A DNA stretch of 32,771 nt. It comes from Streptomyces olivochromogenes. GTDB lineage: Bacteria > Actinomycetota > Actinomycetes > Streptomycetales > Streptomycetaceae. The translations under genes were made by a program, and so were the position numbers. The stretch spans positions 1 to 32,771 of the forward strand of contig NZ_JADDRL010000104.1 of the NCBI RefSeq assembly GCF_021538895.1, read 5' to 3'. The notes under the pieces were generated by a model that was not told where the DNA came from, made no database searches, and saw only the letters and a list, made by a program, of their open reading frames with translations. The number at the start of each line of letters is the position of its first letter. Within the stretch, counting starts at the first letter, position 1. Below are positions 31,925 through 32,771 of the stretch, piece by piece.

Positions 31925-32771
31925 GCGCCCTCCTTGATGTGTGCGTACGTGGTGACGAGTTCCCGGATCTTCCCGGTGACCAACTCGGGTGCCTCCACCG
32001 GTGTCATGTGGCCGAGCCCGGGAAGCTCGGTCATGCCGACGCACGCCGGAAGCGCGGCGACGAGCGCCCGCGCGTGCACCGGTGGCGTGAGCCGGTCGGC
32101 GGTGCCGACGAGGACCGCCGTCGGCACCGTCAACTCCCGTACGTTCTGGTCGAGGTCGAGCCGCTCCAGCACCTTCGACCAGGCGTGCCGCACGGTGCGC
32201 GGGCAGGCGTGCACGATCCGCGCGCAGGCCTCGACCATGTGCGGGGCGGAACCGGCGCCCATCGTGGCGTACTTGAGGATCCGCTTGGCGATAGGCGTGA
32301 CCGGACCGAGCGGGGCGGGCGACCCGAGAACGCGCGCGGTGAGCCAGGTGCGCAGGCGGCCGGCGCGCAGCGGCACCACGCGGGACTCCGCGACGAGCCG
32401 CGAACTGCCCGTGCTGCACAGCAGGACGGCCACCGCGTGTTCCCGGAACCGGGGGCGCGCGGAGGCGGCCATCACCGTCATCCCGCCCATGGAGTGCCCC
32501 ACGACGACGGCCTTCTCGCCGGGCGCGAGCGTGTGGGCGAGCACCGCCTCCAGGTCGTCCGCGAGCGCCTCGGTGGTACAGGCGGGGCTCGCCGGGCTGC
32601 GCCCGTGGCCCCTCTGGTCGTACGCGATGACCCGGTGGTCCGCGGCCAGGTCCCGGATCTGCGCCGCCCAGAAGGCGGTCGAGCAGGTCCAGCCGTGGGC
32701 GAGGACGACGGGGGGCGCGTCCTTCGGGCCGTGCACCTCGACGTGCAGGCGCGCGCCGTCGGCGGAGACCG
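31921..32771 (-). CDS. alpha/beta hydrolase, 5' end outside the window
   Basis: Partial gene of at least 283 codons whose start lies beyond the right edge. The open frame reads VSADGARLHVEVHGPKDAPP before VVLAHGWTCSTAFW (oxyanion loop). It continues with YDQRGHGRSP, nucleophile GHSMGG, VGTADRLTPP (acid) and LPGLGHMTPVE (catalytic His). An internal ATG at 32736 would skip the first strand and is not preferred. The stop overlaps the SDR start, so the pair is co-translated. Esterase, epoxide-hydrolase-like or thioesterase activity are all possible. Confidence 0.88.
   Translation of the reverse strand, partial: VSADGARLHVEVHGPKDAPPVVLAHGWTCSTAFWAAQIRDLAADHRVIAYDQRGHGRSPASPACTTEALADDLEAVLAHTLAPGEKAVVVGHSMGGMTVMAASARPRFREHAVAVLLCSTGSSRLVAESRVVPLRAGRLRTWLTARVLGSPAPLGPVTPIAKRILKYATMGAGSAPHMVEACARIVHACPRTVRHAWSKVLERLDLDQNVRELTVPTAVLVGTADRLTPPVHARALVAALPACVGMTELPGLGHMTPVEAPELVTGKIRELVTTYAHIKEGA

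Overview
The window is very GC-rich, GTG starts are common and the genes match Streptomyces families (SsgA-like protein, paired class B PBPs, actinobacterial Pmt, tricorn-type peptidase). It reads as a core chromosomal arm of a Streptomyces close to S. coelicolor, with one insert of different character.

Region 1 (1-8822) is core. A lone Uma2-family gene (+) faces a minus-strand block, read right to left: rsmI, a zinc-ribbon gene, tatD, rpf, rsmA/ksgA, ispE. The tatD-rpf-ksgA-ispE order is the one known around rpfB in Mycobacterium tuberculosis, and pmt lies divergent from rsmI as it does there. The 672-bp gap between rsmI and the zinc-ribbon gene holds two unexplained structures: three perfect hairpins that abut one another directly before the zinc-ribbon ribosome binding site, and a 15-bp-period tandem repeat array.

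Region 2 (9005-18818) carries an FMN reductase, two tandem paralogous penicillin-binding proteins, an SsgE-like sporulation protein, an ECF metal transporter (cbiM-N fusion, cbiQ, cbiO), an OhrR/Ohr peroxide module and a serine beta-lactamase-fold hydrolase. The ECF operon appears leaderless. A sequence resembling the Streptomyces nickel regulator (Nur) box overlaps its -35, which suggests nickel rather than cobalt as substrate.

Region 3 (18848-27222) contains a broken EamA/DMT transporter gene. Its two pieces lie 3.2 kb apart and share an 8-bp direct repeat at the junctions. Between them is an apparent insert with an FAD monooxygenase, a glycine-rich secreted repeat protein and a divergent TetR regulator. 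The N-terminal piece is itself fused in frame to the start of a YbaK-like protein. Upstream of it come an MMPL exporter and a second TetR. Both TetR genes carry the same operator type (ACGAAAC...GTTTCGT), so crosstalk between insert and host is possible.

Region 4 (27401-32771) has a tricorn-like protease with a strong terminator, a small hydrophilic protein, and an SDR / alpha-beta hydrolase pair with overlapping start and stop, the latter cut by the window edge.

All names rest on motif recognition by eye. No database search was run.
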